A stretch of 64,000 bases of DNA, taken from positions 22,103 through 86,102 of the forward strand of contig JASAND010000819.1 in NCBI GenBank assembly GCA_030248195.1. The letters run 5' to 3'. Positions 33,801 through 45,492 of this stretch are shown here, in pieces. Positions within the stretch are counted from its first letter, which is position 1. Each line of letters begins with the position of its first letter. The notes beneath the pieces were generated by a model, which saw only the letters and a program-made list of their open reading frames with translations, searched no databases and was not told the DNA's origin. This DNA is from Trissonchulus latispiculum. Its lineage: Eukaryota; Nematoda; Enoplea; Enoplida; Ironidae. A program made the translations under genes and the position numbers.

Positions 33801-36557
33801 ACTTAAACACTAATCAAGTGTGAAACGAGTCAAGTCAGTTCCTCCCCACAAAATTGACAAAAGCCGTAGAATTTCATCAAGGTATTCCGGATATCAAAGA
33901 CTGGAGTTCCTACAGTTATTGTGTTCATCAAGCTACAAACAAACCACGTGGATATTTATTAATAGATCAAAATAAGCGACAAGAATATAGATTAGGAAGT
34001 ACCATATTTCTAGATGAATCCAACGCTGTTTATAAACTAAAAAATACTTAAAATGAAGAGAAAACAAGGTAAGCTTCCTAAAATAATGGCCAAGTGTTTA
34101 CCAATAGTATTAATCGTTATGCTTCCATTTGATACCTTTCAATTAAAAATTCAAAATTAACACACATTGGCTTTTCGCCTTGTATATTTCGTTTCATCCC
34201 AGTGTAAGGTTTTTGATGCTAGTCCAAAACTAATATCAGATAAAGTAAAGACTGCAGATTCCAGAGTGTGTGCATGTCTAGTTCACTCAGATTCCGCGTA
34301 TTCCAACCAACTGCAAACGCGACGGCAATCTATTTTAGTACCGCAAGTTTATTTTCAGAAAAGGTGCAATATGACGATTTATTATTAATTACAACAAAAG
34401 TTACAACGCAGCAAAATATATTTTCCAAAAAATACAGAAAGTGGCTACAAGCTTTTACAATGAAAAGCTGAATCAGATAAAGGGACACAAAAACGAACGA
34501 GTTCGACTAACTCCGGGGTAGAGCCCAAAATGTAATCCCCAACCCAAATAGTCGGGAGAATTGTCACGAAAACCCAACTTACTCGCAGAAATCATAACAC
34601 ACTGCACTGACTGTAAAAATGGGCGGTCAAACCCAACTTTTGAATATTAGCTACAGAAACTGAGGTTTGTACACGAAAAAAAGTTTCGTTTATTGTTCAT
34701 GAAGACAGCATTGCACTTTAACAATTTTGAATTGAATTCGAGGAAAATGTCATGAAATATTCCACACCAGTTTGCTTAGCTATCCCCAGCTATCCTTGCT
34801 TTTCCAATTATACGGGAATGTTCTGTCTTTGCTAAATAATAACTAACTAAATAACTAAAACAAAGTTATCTGCTTTATTTTTCTGGAATAGCATGGAATA
34901 ATACACAGAATAAGACACAAGAGGTCCTGAACAATTAATCAAACTGGAGCGTGGAGCAGTGTGATGTACAGTACCGCTCAGAATCATTTACCTATTCGTG
35001 CGGGTGCAGAGTCATTGACTCTGCGCGCGTGCACTGATTGCGGTCGTTGATTCTATCCTTTGTTATACATGGTAGCTGAACAGAAACTGAGACGTAGTTC
35101 TGGCGAAGGAAAGTTCTGCCTTTGCTTTCTCATAACTGAAACAAAGTTGTCTAGCTTTTATCATCAATTCCAAACTAATTGTCTGCACTAATTGCTGTAA
35201 TACGTCTCTCAAATAAAATAATGACGTTGGCTGGCACACTTTAAAGAAATTCTATATTAACAACTGGCTAAAATCTTAAGAATGCAATTTCGTTTTTTAA
35301 TTAAATTCGGATTCTGAAAACATACTCTATTCAGAAAACAGACGTCATTTCTTAGAATGTACCTGGCAGCTGACACACTTCCTTAGAAAGTACGTTAACT
35401 GGGATCCAGCACGTAGCTCCCAGTATTGGCCTATTATGCGGTAATAGCTAAAAACGAGCTAAATGAAGAAAAAATTGAATTTTCGTATTTTTAGAGGCAC
35501 CGTATCTAAAATGAAATGGTTAGTCCCAATCATACATGTGCTGGGGGGGGGGGGGTTGAAAGCCCCCAGGCCTGGAGCTTACCTCCCAGAGGGGTCCCTC
35601 ACCCTCCCAGAATCATGATTATTCCGGTGTTTTGTTGAAAAACCGGAAAAATCCGGTTTTCCGGCGGCCTCTGGCCGTCGGTTCACCACCGACCCCCCAC
35701 AACTTTTCCTCTTGCACATGTCTGGTTCCAATTCCCAATGTAAAGTTACATTATTTAAGATTAAGTAGATAATTTCAAAATTACTTTGACATTTAATGAA
35801 AAAGCAAATCCTCTAAGCGTATTTAAGGTGCTTGTATTCTTTTGTGCAGTTCTTTTGGGATGATTTGTAACTTTTGTTTTTTAAATTTTGCTGTAACTTT
35901 TAATATTGTGGCTGATATTATTTATACTATATTTTGTGACGCATACTAACATCTGTCAAGGCTGAACATAGAACAAAAATATTTGAACATCGATTTCGCA
36001 AAACAGTAGAATCGACCAAAACTTCTTCTTGAGCCGAAGGTCATATGGACCGAAGGACATTTTTATACCGCCGGAGGCGGTATACTTGTAATGGGTTGAC
36101 CCATTTGAATTCATATGTTTTGCATGTAAATTGCTTGGCGCGGAGGATTTCCGTCCTATCTTCAACACATGTCCCTGTTACGCAGGTTTTTTTGCCCAAC
36201 AATTTTTTTAAGATTTTGCAGTTTTTAGAGGTGTTACATCGATCATTACAGTCGATTTAGTTCATTTTCAATGCCCTGTAAATTGTTTTGCAAACGATCA
36301 CTCTCTGCCTTTTCGCAAACTACCGAAAATCAGGCGTTATTTGCCTGTCACTTGATTGGCAGGGTTTAACAGATCAATAGATAGCTAAAACTGTTGTTAC
36401 AATTTTCGTGTGCTAAGACTGAGTTTGAGCTTGCACTGTATTTATTTCATTAGTGTTTGCTTTGCTTTAGAATTTAGATAAAATAAATTGTTTAAAATAA
36501 ACATATATAGATAAATGATAATTTTCTCTCTCGCAGTTTACTCAGTAAAAATGTTAT
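30863..36557. other. AT-rich region, no confirmed gene
   Basis: Features seen: a G-tract plus GGGACCCCTC-rich block at 35520-35700 with a short TTCCGG palindrome; a pair of similar segments at 34820-34893 and 35109-35175 (shared TTCTGTCTTTGCT and AACAAAGTT motifs); a near-perfect hairpin TATACCGCC/GGCGGTATA at 36064-36082; and a small ORF at 33854-34051, listed separately. Nothing else could be supported. Confidence 0.4.
33854..34051 (+). CDS. Unrecognised 65-codon ORF
   Basis: This frame stands out from its neighbours by balanced amino-acid content, for example KPRGYLLIDQNKRQEYRLGS, where most ORFs in the region are Phe/Leu/Ser-rich noise. It opens with a TTG and ends at TAA at 34049-34051. 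No family is recognised. It could be an exon or a piece of a transposon or viral-type protein. No splice sites were confirmed. Confidence 0.3.
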   Translation: MTKAVEFHQGIPDIKDWSSYSYCVHQATNKPRGYLLIDQNKRQEYRLGSTIFLDESNAVYKLKNT

Positions 36558-36558
36558 A

Positions 36559-36720
36559 GTCGGAGTAGTGTAATGGCTAGGGTGTCCGTTTAGCGATGGT
36601 CCGGACACAGATCAAATCCTTCTTCCAGTAGAATTTTAGTTTCACAATTGGCAATGGTAAATGGCAATAAAATACTCCCATCCTTTTGTCTCAGAGACGG
36701 CAAATGTCGGGGAGTTGAAA
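36559..36720 (+). mobile_element. tRNA-derived SINE-like sequence
   Basis: An A box, TAGTGTAATGG, at about 36565-36575 is followed by a B-box-like GATCAAATCC at 36609-36618, the right order and spacing for polymerase III. The acceptor stem does not pair, so it is not a working tRNA. The following 90 bases (to GGGGAGTTGAAAC) would be the SINE body, but no second copy is in the window. Confidence 0.5.
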
Positions 36721-37755
36721 CTTTAGTCAAAAGCTAACATCGACGTACACTATGATCATACTATGAACAGTATGAAGAAAACAAACAAAACGTTGAACAC
36801 ATGAACACATAAATTCCAAACTCTACGGCGGTATTATTCCCCTTTTAAGGGGTAACTTGTTTAGATTTGCCTCAACAGCTCTTAATACTCCAGAAAATGC
36901 TACTTTGTATTGAGTTTTCTCGCAGCTGGGGACGTTTTAGCTCAAACCAAGAAAAATGCCAATCCACAATCGTTCAAATTCATGGGTAGTTATGAGAAAT
37001 AGACATTCAAACAAAATAATCCCAGTTTTTCCAAAATTTCTCTGCAAAATCGTTCAAAATTTCTTCGAAAATAGCCATTTTTGATCTCCAAAATAGCTTT
37101 TGGCGAATACTGAATAACTATTCGCGATAGCTCAAAGGTTGTAAAGGCAGAAATGTTTATTTTTGTACCCTCGTTCCGGTCATTACAATCAATAATGTGT
37201 AGCGACTTCCTACTGAGAGTATAATGCCAAAAACTGAACATTTTCTATCTTTCTACCTAAAGATGTTGCAGGTCCTGGTACAAAATGTTAAAAGCACCAA
37301 AATAAGACATTTGGAATATTTCATTCACTTTCTAAAAAAGAGAAGCCAATGGGGTCAAATTTACACAAAGCAATACCGGCACCTTAAATAGATTGTCTTG
37401 TAATTAACATATTTTGAAATTAACGGAGCTTGACTATAATCCATTGTTATTTCTAAAGTATTTAATCGTGTCTCTCAGCTCTGCTCGAGTCTTTCGGAAG
37501 AACGTTGGTATTGCCTGCCGTTGCTAATAAGCCTTATGCATTTATTAGACTAAATTTAGTTGTGCGTTGTCTAATACGGTGCTCGTAGTTATTAAAGGCA
37601 ATTAATATAGTTCTTTCTGAAGCATTTGTTCAACCACATATAATCAATAATTAAGTTTACAGTTTCTTTCATATGTAATTTGTACACATTATCAAATTGA
37701 ACGTAGCCTAAAAGAAGTTGGTTTGCGTTTTTGCTGCACTAACGAACCTACTTTC

Positions 37756-38971
37756 TTAGGGCCTTTTCGCGAATGAGTAGAGTAGAGTTGAGTTAAAATT
37801 AACTTTTTTTATCCCTTTTCATGAACGCAGAGAGTTAAATTTAACTCTTTTAACTCTGCAGGGTTAAGAAATCATAGAGTTAAAAGTGACATAGTTAAAA
37901 TGAACTCTCTGCATTCGCGAAAAGAGTTAAAAGAGTTGAAACAGGGAGAGTTAAAATTAACTCTATTCATAGGTGAAAAGAGTTAAATTAGTTAATTTTG
38001 CCTTACGTAATGCCCAAGTTTTCAACGTTTGAGAATTTTAGAAAAGCTTGCCTATGTTTGGAACATTTTAAATAAAATACTTAAACATCAAAAGAAGATA
38101 TTTACGCATTTATTAATAGACATTTATTACATCTTCATTTTAGCGTCAGGGTGGTCCAAGCGACCAACGACTTCTTTTTTACGGCAAAATTGGTTTTTTA
38201 ATTAGTCCATTTTTGGACAAAAAATTGAGATTTTGGTTGGTTGTAGTGTTTCGTAGATTCACTTTTCGTGTTGCCAGCAGCTCTCTCTCATAATACTTCA
38301 AGTTAGCTTTCATTCATATATTGTTGTCAAATAACTGGGAAAACATAGAGTTTATTACTTATATATAATTATAATTATTTTTTGTTTAATTAATTTAATC
38401 TAATTATTGTTTCTAATAATGCAGCATGTTTAAAACATTAGTTGTTCCCATATTTTTATTTAATTAGGTAGTCTTTTCGTTGCTTTAGTGTAAGCAGAAC
38501 ATTGGCAAATGCTTAAGTAATTTTGAAGCATTTTGAACCATCCAATGAAATTATGTGTTGCGCTTTCATTGGTTGGATTATCTTCTCATACTTAAAGCTC
38601 ATTACGTGCGCAAAATATGGCAATAGCAATGCAAAGCATAGAAGATTTTTAATTCGTTTAACCCGCGTGCTGAGACTTCGGTTAAAATTCAATGTAAAAT
38701 ATCGTTAACGAGTTAAAAGAGTTAAATTTTACCCATTCATGAAAAGGGTAGAGTTAAAATTAGCTCTGCAGCTTTTTAACTCTACGTGCCATTCACGAAA
38801 AGAGTCGAATTTAAAAAAGTTAATTTTTGACTCTTTTCGTGAATGACCGAAGGGTTAAAAATTTTAACTCCGCTTAACTCGGCGAGTTAAATTTAATTTT
38901 AAGTTAAATTTAACTCATACGCGAAAAGGATCGATTTAATTTTAACTAACCCATTCGCAAAAGGGCCCTTA
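37756..38971. mobile_element. PIF/Harbinger-like non-autonomous element, 1.2 kb
   Basis: The element at 37759-38968 is flanked by TTA at 37756-37758 and 38969-38971. The left end is GGGCCTTTTCGCGAATG and the right end, reverse-complemented, GGGCCCTTTTGCGAATG. A 3-bp TWA duplication with GGGCC termini fits PIF/Harbinger. Both ends carry arrays of AGAGTTAAAATTAACTC-like palindromes over about 230 bases, interspersed with more TTTTCGCGAATG-like motifs. No transposase is seen; the central 61-codon ORF is motif-free. Confidence 0.8.
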
Positions 38972-40223
38972 GAAAATATGCCAACTGACAAACGTACATT
39001 CATAGAAAGTAAGCTCGTGCTAACTTACTTTCACAGTTGTTCCTTCAACATGCTTTCTAAAGTATAGGCCAGCTGTTGCCATAAATTTTCCCAGAGTCGT
39101 AAAGATTGAAACTTTTGTTATTTCAAAGACGCGTAATTTGTTTTCACAGCTTCAAACCCTTGCAACAGCAATACTAAATCGTTACCTGCTTTGCAGTATT
39201 TAATGGGAATAGCAGTATTGGCACAACATGAAGTAGCAAGGTCTAAACAGCAGGCAACGTAAGGTCTGGCAAGAAAGGTCACATATCAAAAGATATTGAG
39301 TACACAAACCAAGCACGATTCGACGGATGGGGAGCATCAAAATTATGCTTGCTTTATTCCACGGAATATTTTCAGGTAAAACCCAGCTAGCTGCATTCCA
39401 ATCAATGCGGCTTGATACCGTGGAATTTGTTTAAGGTTAATTCTTGGCAGCAGGTTTACAACTTTTCCACCATAAAATAATATTAAGGCTAAGCCCAGTC
39501 AAATAGATCAATAGTCAAAGTCACATTTAAGCTGAAATCCAGAAACGTTGGATAAATGAGTTAGAAACTTACGTGCCTTACCCAGTCTAAGCCATAAATT
39601 TACGTGCCGTATCAGCAGGATCCCGTCCGCGAAGCTGGAATTTAGTTTAGATTAAAACTGGACAGCTCAATTTCTTGGAATCTTTTTGAGGTTAAACCTA
39701 GCTTGGGCGATTCTGCGGAATCTTGCTGGGTTTGGGTGTTCAACATCTTTTATAGAGACAGTGGTTAGCTGGTTTCTCATTCTATAGCTGTAATCACATA
39801 CTTTTCCTACTTCTGCACATAAGACAAAAGAAGCACCTTGATAAATGTAATTCCGGATCACTCAAAATGAAAAGAATGAATAGAAAAGCCAATAAGCAGA
39901 GGTTATCAAACTATTTAATAATGAATTATTAAGCGAGAAAATAAATCTTAACTACCTCTTGGTTTTAGACAAATAACAACTTATACCAATGTTTTAACGT
40001 TCTTACTGCTTTTATCGATACACTGGCGGTACTAGGCAACGAACACGGACTCTATTTTTAGCTTTTTATGTTGGATTTTGGAAACATTTTGGTGTGACAA
40101 ATTAGTAATTCTTTGTTTTGCAATCGCACTCGTCACTGTTAAGAACTTTATCCATAAAAGGTAGAATTTCTTATTTCAGGACACACGTCTTGTGCCACTC
40201 AGAGCTTTACGAAAACCGCTTAA
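38972..40223. other. AT-rich DNA, no gene recognised
   Basis: I see no motif, repeat pair or splice-bounded ORF that I could support. Confidence 0.4.
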
Positions 40224-40515
40224 TCATTATCCAAGAAGCAAACGCAGTATGCCTTCGGTTTGTCTGTTTCCTTTATGGCGACTGGTTTGCTATCCATAAT
40301 GTTTCATTTTGTTCCAGTTTTAACTCTGATGTGCATTAGATATGAACCTGTCCGTGAGGGCAGATACAGATTCACTGTTAGTGTGTCCATGCCAACCGGT
40401 TGTACTTTTGAGCTAGCATTGAATCGACGAGCATTAACTTCTCCCGCAGACAATGAACCTACGGACACTTCTCGAACGGAACTGGAATCTGCCCAGCACG
40501 AGTTATTCGAATATT
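40224..40515 (+). CDS. Possible 3' exon of an unknown membrane protein
   Basis: A plus-strand frame open from 40224 encodes a hydrophobic stretch of about 22 residues (FMATGLLSIMFHFVPVLTLM). A charged tail with YEPVREGRYRFTV and TDTSRTELESAQHELFEY follows, to a TAG at 40513-40515. This looks like one transmembrane helix plus a cytoplasmic tail. An AATAAA lies about 200 bases downstream (40716-40721). Upstream exons and the acceptor could not be fixed. Family unknown; chance is possible. Confidence 0.3.
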
Positions 40516-41349
40516 AGCTCAGATCAATCTTCTGTAAGTCGGGAAGTCTCAATATAATTTCTACTTCCTCTCTTCAGTGCGGGCCCGATTGGGAGTTCTC
40601 GTGAACAGGATCCCCGGAAGCGGCTGAATCGATGAACGTCTCAACTGAAAGTATAACCGCTTTGCAGTCAACCGAATCGCACTACGAATACTTTACGGAA
40701 TAGGTTTTATGGCAAAATAAAGAGCAAACAGTGAACCAACTTCGGTTGGTAATTATTGGGCAGTTCGTTTATTTATAATGATTAGTTAAACTTGACTAAA
40801 TGTACACAGAAGTGTGAACATTTGTAAGACCTCTGTTTTGACTCTCTTGAGTCTTGATGGAAATCGTGTTGAAAATCCCTTGTTGTTTTCTTTATTGTAA
40901 TAAGATGTGACGGTTTAGATCAATAGTGTAGTTATTGCTGACACCTTTTGTCACTTTATGTTCTTTGTAGGTGCACCTCACAGGTGCCGAACATATTAAA
41001 AGCAAGTGGTTATAAGGTTTTTCTATTGTATTCAATCATTTATAATTTTTTAGTTTTATAATTTTCTTCCTAGAAGAAGTTTTTTTGAAACTTTCTTATT
41101 CACATTATTAAAGAGAATGTTTATTTTTTAATTCTGCGTAATCCAGAATGTGTTGAATTCATGGTTAAAATGGTACCTGCCCATTAAATTTGACCCCACG
41201 CAGTTTCACTTTGGTTCTCTTAATACGTAAGGTTTCTCTCTGGGATTTGAATTAGTGTTTAGTTTTGTATAGTAGGTTTTTATTTCAAGTTTCCGATGTA
41301 CAAATAGTTTTCCTTACGCATTTTTCTTTTAGACAAATTGTTCTCACCT

Positions 41350-42344
41350 ATTTTTTATTTTTTCAACACAGACCATTACCAACTCAATTTTAAACAAAAC
41401 CACTGTTATACTTACCCAACAATCAAATAACAATAAATCAGGGAACCCAACTTGCAGCCAACACTGATGATTTACAATGAATTCGGGTCGATCATCTATT
41501 AGGTATGGTTTCCCTTATGACGGCAGTTGGGGCGAGGGGAAATAAACACAATGTTAGCTCAATAATGCGGGAATATAGGGACCACATGGTATTCCTTGGG
41601 CCTTTCTTCCACCACCACACGGATACCATTTGCCACCTGACCACTATACCCAATAAAACCTTTGTTGGCGGCAGTTTAATCGCCGCCTATTCAGCCTGGT
41701 CAGGTCCCTAGGTCAGCCACCCACCAATCGTTCGGATGTGGTCACTACATGTTTAAGTAGAGCATTCAACCAGGGTTGGAAATAAATAACCGGGGATAAG
41801 GGATGGGATACAGTGGTCAGCTATATGTTTCTTGTTAAAAGTAACACATGGGATATACATGATTTGATTAAAAAACAAACTAACCAAATTGAATTAAAAG
41901 AAACGCTTAAATGACCAACCGACGCGATTTGGTTTTAAACTGAATCTTATGACCTTGAGACATGGCCAGTGTGGTTATAGTCTAAAGGAAAGTAATAAAT
42001 CAGTCTAGCATTGGTCATTCCCATAAGCTATGGGATTGTGCAAATTTAATTCAGCAGACAAACTAATTTAGCTAATACTAATGAAACCTAATGAATCCTC
42101 CTAATGCTTTTGCAACAAATTTGCTTTAAGACTCACACAATTTTATTACACAAATCAATCAACCAATGACAAGAAAGAATAGCACAGACACAGTATTCAT
42201 CATAAATACACACACGTTAACATTATTCACAAATTTGTTAGAATAACCTACTACACCTATAGGTTCATCAAAGTACCTAAACAACGCCACTTTGTCAGGT
42301 GACTGTGGCCAACTTTGAAATTTGAAGCCAAAATATGAACGCAA
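41350..42344 (-). pseudogene. Diverged paralogue of the 46.5-51.2 kb tandem unit
   Basis: Three exon-like pieces lie in the same order and orientation as in each tandem unit. At 42344-42200 is FRYFDEPIGVVGYSNKFVNN; at 41700-41560, GYSGQVANGIRVVVEERPKE; at 41490-41395, ISVGCKLGSL before a GTAAGT donor. Compared with the tandem copies, most differences in the first two fall in third codon positions, so the ancestor was translated. Here the second piece has a TAA close upstream, and the third has lost two bases before its conserved part, so this copy looks broken. The protein family is not recognised; the third piece is hydrophobic. Confidence 0.5.
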
Positions 42345-42494
42345 TTCTTTATGTTTTGAGGTATAACAATATATATGGTCTATATGGTCAATTGTTCAAC
42401 CACGTATTGGGAGTTGGGACATTGTTAAATTGCCCACTCTACAGGATCTTGGCTTCCGCTTCTCCTATATGTGTTTCGAAGCTAGGCCGGAAGG

Positions 42495-43313
42495 TTATGA
42501 GGTAGGGGCGCTTGAAAAGGTTGTGTTATTGCTGGCGTAACAGTATGACAACTCATCAGTTGTTCTGTTTCTCAGGACAAATCCAAATGAAATATGCGAT
42601 TTCCCGCTGTACGCCTGCTGTAGGTATACTTTCTTGAGCAGGTTCCCAATCTCAGCCAAGGTCATCCGTATAAGGCAAAATTGTATAGCCGCATTATTTT
42701 CTTGGACATGTGCTGATGTGCTCGGATATAGTCCCACTAGGCAGTCCTGATATATGTCGTTGAGGTGAAAGTCAGGATCGTTCAAAAGTGGTTCCTCAGC
42801 TTTTGGTCGCAATGAATCATCCTCCTCCTACTCCTCTACTTCTGATTCTTCAGGTGTTTCGTCTGCGGAGCCATCGGGTGGGACTTCCTCCGACGTTTCT
42901 TCTGAGGATTCCTCAACCTGTTCGTCAGGTATTTCACTTGCTGATGTAAGTTCAGAAGTGGCTTCTTCTGCTACTTCACGGATTGTTTCCTTTGCTGGCT
43001 GTTGGTTCCTTTGGATCTATTGTCGGGTGCATGCTTTATATGGTAATGACGGTTGATGTTGAATTTTCGGCTGAAATTTGTGCCACACTGAGCACATGTA
43101 TATCCAGCTCGTTCAGGCCCGTGATTTTCTTTGACATGTCGTAGCAGGTTCTTTGACGTTGTGAATACCTGCTCGCACACAGGGCAGTTTTTTGGTATGG
43201 ATTAGGCGCCGTGCGCTTTAGGCAAATATGCCTGGATAGGTTCCCGACATAGGAAAAGGACGTCTGGTACTTGTTCCAGGGGTATGACTGGACCGATGGC
43301 TTGTTCGATTACC
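42495..43313 (-). pseudogene. Decayed C2H2 zinc-finger gene, last exon
   Basis: A splice acceptor (ttgttattttag) ends at about 43314. The exon then reads as a degenerate finger (YPWNKYQTSFSYVGNLSRH, where Trp and Tyr replace the two Cys), then two intact C2H2 fingers (CPVCEQVF..RHVKENH and CAQCGTNFSRKFNINRH). After them come a Glu/Ser-rich acidic stretch and a C-terminal domain with KSHISFGFVLRNRTTDELSY. There is a frameshift before the fingers, another after them, and an in-frame TAG in the acidic stretch (about 42828-42830). The fingers would bind nucleic acid. I believe this finger plus C-terminal layout occurs in transposon-associated proteins, but this is inference. Confidence 0.6.
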
Positions 43314-44009
43314 TAAAATAACAAAAAGTAAATTGACAACCAATAGTTAACTGACCTTGACTTTCCATTACGCCTCTGCCAGTCATTCAGTGAAATTGAA
43401 AATTATTGTGAGAGCCCACCAATTGCAATCTTTACAACCTTCATCAACTGCAATAACCTTCTTTCACTACTTTCTTTCTTCACAGTTAAATGAACACTTA
43501 CTTTTACCTTTGCTCTTGGCATTTGAACAATACAGTGCATTTGAAATCGATGTCTTACTAAATTTTGCAAATTTTACAGTTAACGCTGGCTTACACACTA
43601 AATATGCAAAGCACTTACTATTACTTACCTGTTCTGCCTTCCAAAACCACTGTTCAATCAGCACCAAATTCGGGATACACAGGATTTATTTAAAACAAAT
43701 ACTATTAAAGAATTACAAAGCAACTTTCATAACATACACATTAAATATTTCCACTGAAGTTCAAGATCACACTTTATAACCAGTTATATCTTCAAATAAC
43801 ACATTTTTATAATTTACCATTTTGAAACAAAAACCCGTGGATATTCTTATTAATATAATCCAAAAATATTTAATTATCTTTTAATAATAAAAGTAACAAC
43901 CGACAGTTTCATGAATAATAAAAAAGAAACCTCTCCAAAAAAATTTTAAATAAAGTAATTGACAAACATTTGTAATAAAACATGCATTAGCATTAGCTTT
44001 TTTTCACTT

Positions 44010-44610
44010 AGTGCCACACCCCAGTCGCTTTCGCTTGTTGGGGTAGTGCCAGATCAAACTTTCTACCTCACCGGGTTGGGGCTTAGATCCGGCACTGAAT
44101 AATTGCTGCATGCAATTATCCGAGGCGTCATCAAGGGTACTGCCGGGGCAGAAATGACCACGCTGCTTTCACCGCATCGTGTTCATCCGTTGGCTCCATC
44201 AATTAGGGGTTTCCCCCCAAAGGACGGCCAACTCCTTGCAAATCTCGGATAACACAATTAGAAATTATAACCAGGGAGGGTAATGCACAGCAATTAATAT
44301 ACTAACTTATTATGTGGCCGTCTGGCCACAGACAAGTTTGAGTTGAACAATTGTAGTTTTAAAGTCAAGATACAACTGTAGTCATGGACCCGAAGGGTCC
44401 CAAATTTCGTGTTTGCGGCCGATTGGTGCAGATGCTACCTTCTCACATCTGATCAGCCTTATGAATCGCGTTTATTTCCACGTTTTCGTGTTAGTGAAGC
44501 TAACCTAAATTAGTCCTATTTTATGAATTATTAGTCAACCAAATAATAAATTATTGACAAAAGACCCAGGGGGACCTTTTCACCCCCTAAGTCTAGTGTC
44601 AAAATTCCAC
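44010..44610 (+). repeat. Dispersed repeat family, short copy
   Basis: This matches the 29440-30862 copy from GGCACTGAATAATTGC through ATTTTCGTGTTAG-type motifs to the shared right end AAAGACCCAGGGGGACCTTT. It lacks that copy's GAAA microsatellites and G-tract insertion and so is closer to the ancestral length, about 600 bp. Non-coding. Confidence 0.65.
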
Positions 44611-45492
44611 CCTACTTAAAGGTGCTTCACTTAAACTTAAACCTATCAGCCTGGGCGTAATATCCTATCCCATCCTTCCTATGGCGTTTCATTATTACTT
44701 GTAAGAATAAGATAAATATTTCCAGACTTAGCTTTGCGATGGCTGAGGTGTAGAGGACCTTTCGTCTGATATACCATTGCGTCATGAGCAAAGTCCTGGT
44801 CTGTTTGTAGGCACAGGAGCCTGCTATTTCGCAGGCTCCCCATGGTCCGATTGTAAAACTTCCACTTTTAGGCACTCCTTTCCGGTGCATAGACTTGTCT
44901 CCGATAGAACTTCCAGATAGATGCCTCACAGATAAATTCCACACAACTGCTTGGCTCCACTTCCACAGGTGGTATCAAAAGCGGAAATTAACACCCGCGG
45001 GAAACATAGTCTTTGGCAGAGGGAAAAGACGAACACAGACTCTTAGCTAGAACGTACAGATTAGATTTAGAAACGTGTAGTCAGCCATAACTAATCAGTA
45101 AGGAATCTTAAATCGCAATAAATCAGCTAATTTATTCTTCCTTATTTAATAAAAGATTGATGCAATTATCTGCCTATTATTTAGATTTTTCAGAAAAGAA
45201 TCTACTATTGCATCTGGCATGTGACTATTGTTTTGCATGGATTCAAATTTTAAAATGTTGAGACCGAACGGACATTCATAATCTGCCAGTTTACTTTCTT
45301 AACTTAACTTCAAAAAGAAAAAAAATTTCTAAACTTATCTGAATGCGCAACCACTCCCTTCCAAGTACGTGATCAGATCCCCGGAAATTTAGTTCCCGAC
45401 TACTCAGCATTAGCTTCGGGAACATTTTTAAACTTTATATACATTTTATCAACGGAACCATTTATTCCAAAAACAAGCAGGTGTAATTGTTT
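44611..45492. other. No gene recognised
   Basis: A 105-codon minus-strand ORF (44627-44944) has no motif that I know. The rest is AT-rich and stop-dense. Confidence 0.35.

Noticed and set aside
43357..43779. 140-codon plus-strand ORF in AT-rich DNA
   Set aside because: It opens with TTG, has low-complexity Leu/Phe/Ser/His content and no motif. Its length alone is not enough.
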